The notes beneath the pieces were generated by a model, which worked only from the letters and a program-made list of their open reading frames with translations, was not told where the DNA came from and did no database searches. A stretch of 6,946 nucleotides of DNA from Bulleidia sp. (GTDB lineage: Bacteria; Bacillota_I; Bacilli_A; Erysipelotrichales; Erysipelotrichaceae), in contig JAEDEK010000098.1 of the NCBI GenBank assembly GCA_016293365.1, forward strand, positions 1-6,946, read 5' to 3'. Positions 5,882 through 6,946 of this stretch are shown here, piece after piece (position 1 is the stretch's first letter; the number at the start of each line of letters is the position of its first letter). The translations under genes were made by a program, and so were the position numbers.

Positions 5882-6946
5882 ATGCAACAGATCAGAGATG
5901 AATACAGACAGGCTTTACAACGCCTGCATTATGAAACGTATACCGATGTACAGAAACTGGTTATCCCATCCGCCATGGAAGGAAAGGATGTGTTTGTCCA
6001 TGCCCCTGCTGGTTCTGGCAAAACACTTGCCTATGTATTGCCGATCCTGAACAGTCTGACACTGCAGGGAAAAGGCAAACATATGCCAAAGGCACTGATT
6101 CTGTGTCCAACAAGAGAACTGTGCATGCAGGTGGCATCCCTCATCCGCAGCATCCTTCTGCATATTGAAGGATATCGGACCATCGTTCTGACAGGTGGTG
6201 TGGATATCAAGGCACAGATCCGAGCCTTCAGAAACGGTGGAGATATTGTGGTAGGAACGCCATCCAGAATTACGGACCATATCCGCAGACATACTCTGAA
6301 GATGGAAGCCATCACAACCCTTGTTCTGGATGAAGCGGATGAGATGCTGCAGATGGGATTTATTGAAGATGTCAGACAGATCATCTCTGCTCTATCTGAC
6401 CATCAGACACTTGTGCTTTCCGCTACATGGCAGGATAACATCAAAGCATTATGCAGCTCCATCCTCACGGATCCCGTCGAAGTTCACATCGAAAAGGAAA
6501 CGGTCATTCCTCTTCGAACAACAGTACATCTGGTTTCGATTGATGAAGCTCATAAACTGAACCGATGTGCACAGATTCTGAAAAAAGCAGATCGTTCCAC
6601 AATCATTTTCACAAACCGGAAAGCTACCGCAGACTTTGTCTGTTCCAGCATGCAGAATAAAGGTTTTTTATGTGCCTCCATTCATTCGGATATGAACTGG
6701 CAGTCAAGAAAGAAAATCATGGAAGACTTCCGTGCCGGCAGGATCCATATCCTATGCGCAACAGCTGTTGCCCAAAGAGGAATCGATGTTCCAGGAGTCG
6801 ATACGGTGATTCTTTATGATATTCCAGACAGTCAGCAGCAGCTGATTCATCGTACCGCAAGAACCGGCAGAGCAGATCATCCAGGCGATGCCTGGCTGTT
6901 ATGCACGAAACAGGAAATGAAGAAATATCCATACAGAAAACTGTTT
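5882..6946 (+). CDS. DEAD-box RNA helicase (runs off right edge)
   Basis: ATP-dependent RNA helicase of the DEAD-box group; such proteins remodel RNA in ribosome assembly or mRNA decay. The 355 visible residues cover both RecA-like domains. Motifs in order: Q-motif-like TYTDVQ (19-24), Walker A APAGSGKT (41-48), Ia PTREL (76-80), Ib TPSR (126-129), II DEAD (150-153), III SAT (180-182), IV IIFTNR (241-246), V ATAVAQRGID (293-302), VI HRTARTGRA (323-331). DEAD, SAT and the arginine-rich motif VI are intact. Departures are Ala for Thr in motif I, Ala for Asp in V and TAR for IGR in VI, so this is a divergent member. ATG at 5882 is the only usable start: a stop codon lies in frame at 5858-5860 with no start codon between. 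The start leaves a minimal N-terminus and has no Shine-Dalgarno site. No C-terminal accessory domain is visible before the edge. Confidence 0.93.
   Translation, partial: MQQIRDEYRQALQRLHYETYTDVQKLVIPSAMEGKDVFVHAPAGSGKTLAYVLPILNSLTLQGKGKHMPKALILCPTRELCMQVASLIRSILLHIEGYRTIVLTGGVDIKAQIRAFRNGGDIVVGTPSRITDHIRRHTLKMEAITTLVLDEADEMLQMGFIEDVRQIISALSDHQTLVLSATWQDNIKALCSSILTDPVEVHIEKETVIPLRTTVHLVSIDEAHKLNRCAQILKKADRSTIIFTNRKATADFVCSSMQNKGFLCASIHSDMNWQSRKKIMEDFRAGRIHILCATAVAQRGIDVPGVDTVILYDIPDSQQQLIHRTARTGRADHPGDAWLLCTKQEMKKYPYRKLF

Noticed and set aside
1..6946. CRISPR array, tRNA, rRNA, insertion sequence or prophage
   Set aside because: No direct repeat array, cloverleaf, transposase, terminal inverted repeat or integrase was seen, and coding sequence fills nearly the whole window.

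Overview
The window looks like ordinary chromosome of a low-to-moderate GC Bacillota (Firmicute). Genes are tightly packed, many are joined by ATGA overlaps, most have purine-rich Shine-Dalgarno sites, and lspA is followed directly by an rluD/ylyB-type pseudouridine synthase, as in many Firmicutes. The small TSCPD protein and the gene mix would suit Erysipelotrichia or Clostridia, but the class is an inference. No phage, IS, CRISPR, tRNA or rRNA signal was seen.

From right to left on the minus strand lie seven genes: a small TSCPD-domain protein (5806-5555); an intrinsic-terminator-like hairpin just after its stop; two halves of a probable heterodimeric ABC exporter (about 5522-3837 and 3840-2158); an unrecognised 169-aa soluble protein (2151-1642); lspA, the lipoprotein signal peptidase (1645-1184); an RluD-family pseudouridine synthase (1187-279); and the start of a dCMP deaminase that runs off the left edge (269-1). 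From the first ABC gene onward the junctions are 4-bp overlaps or gaps of 6 and 9 nt, so these six genes very probably form one translationally coupled transcription unit. On the plus strand, a divergent DEAD-box RNA helicase starts at 5882 and runs off the right edge. A 75-bp intergenic region (5807-5881) separates the two directions and carries candidate promoters and a small palindrome.

The operon mixes membrane export (ABC pair), lipoprotein maturation (LspA), rRNA modification (RluD-like) and pyrimidine nucleotide supply (dCMP deaminase). Apart from a general housekeeping theme, no shared pathway can be shown from sequence. The points most worth a second look are the ABC pair, in which both signature motifs are non-consensus and one Walker B carries Asp for Glu; the hairpin/TATAAT/start-codon arrangement before the first ABC gene; the unknown 169-aa gene; and the helicase, which has several altered motifs and a start without a Shine-Dalgarno site beside a palindrome. 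I found no convincing evidence of a wholly new system.
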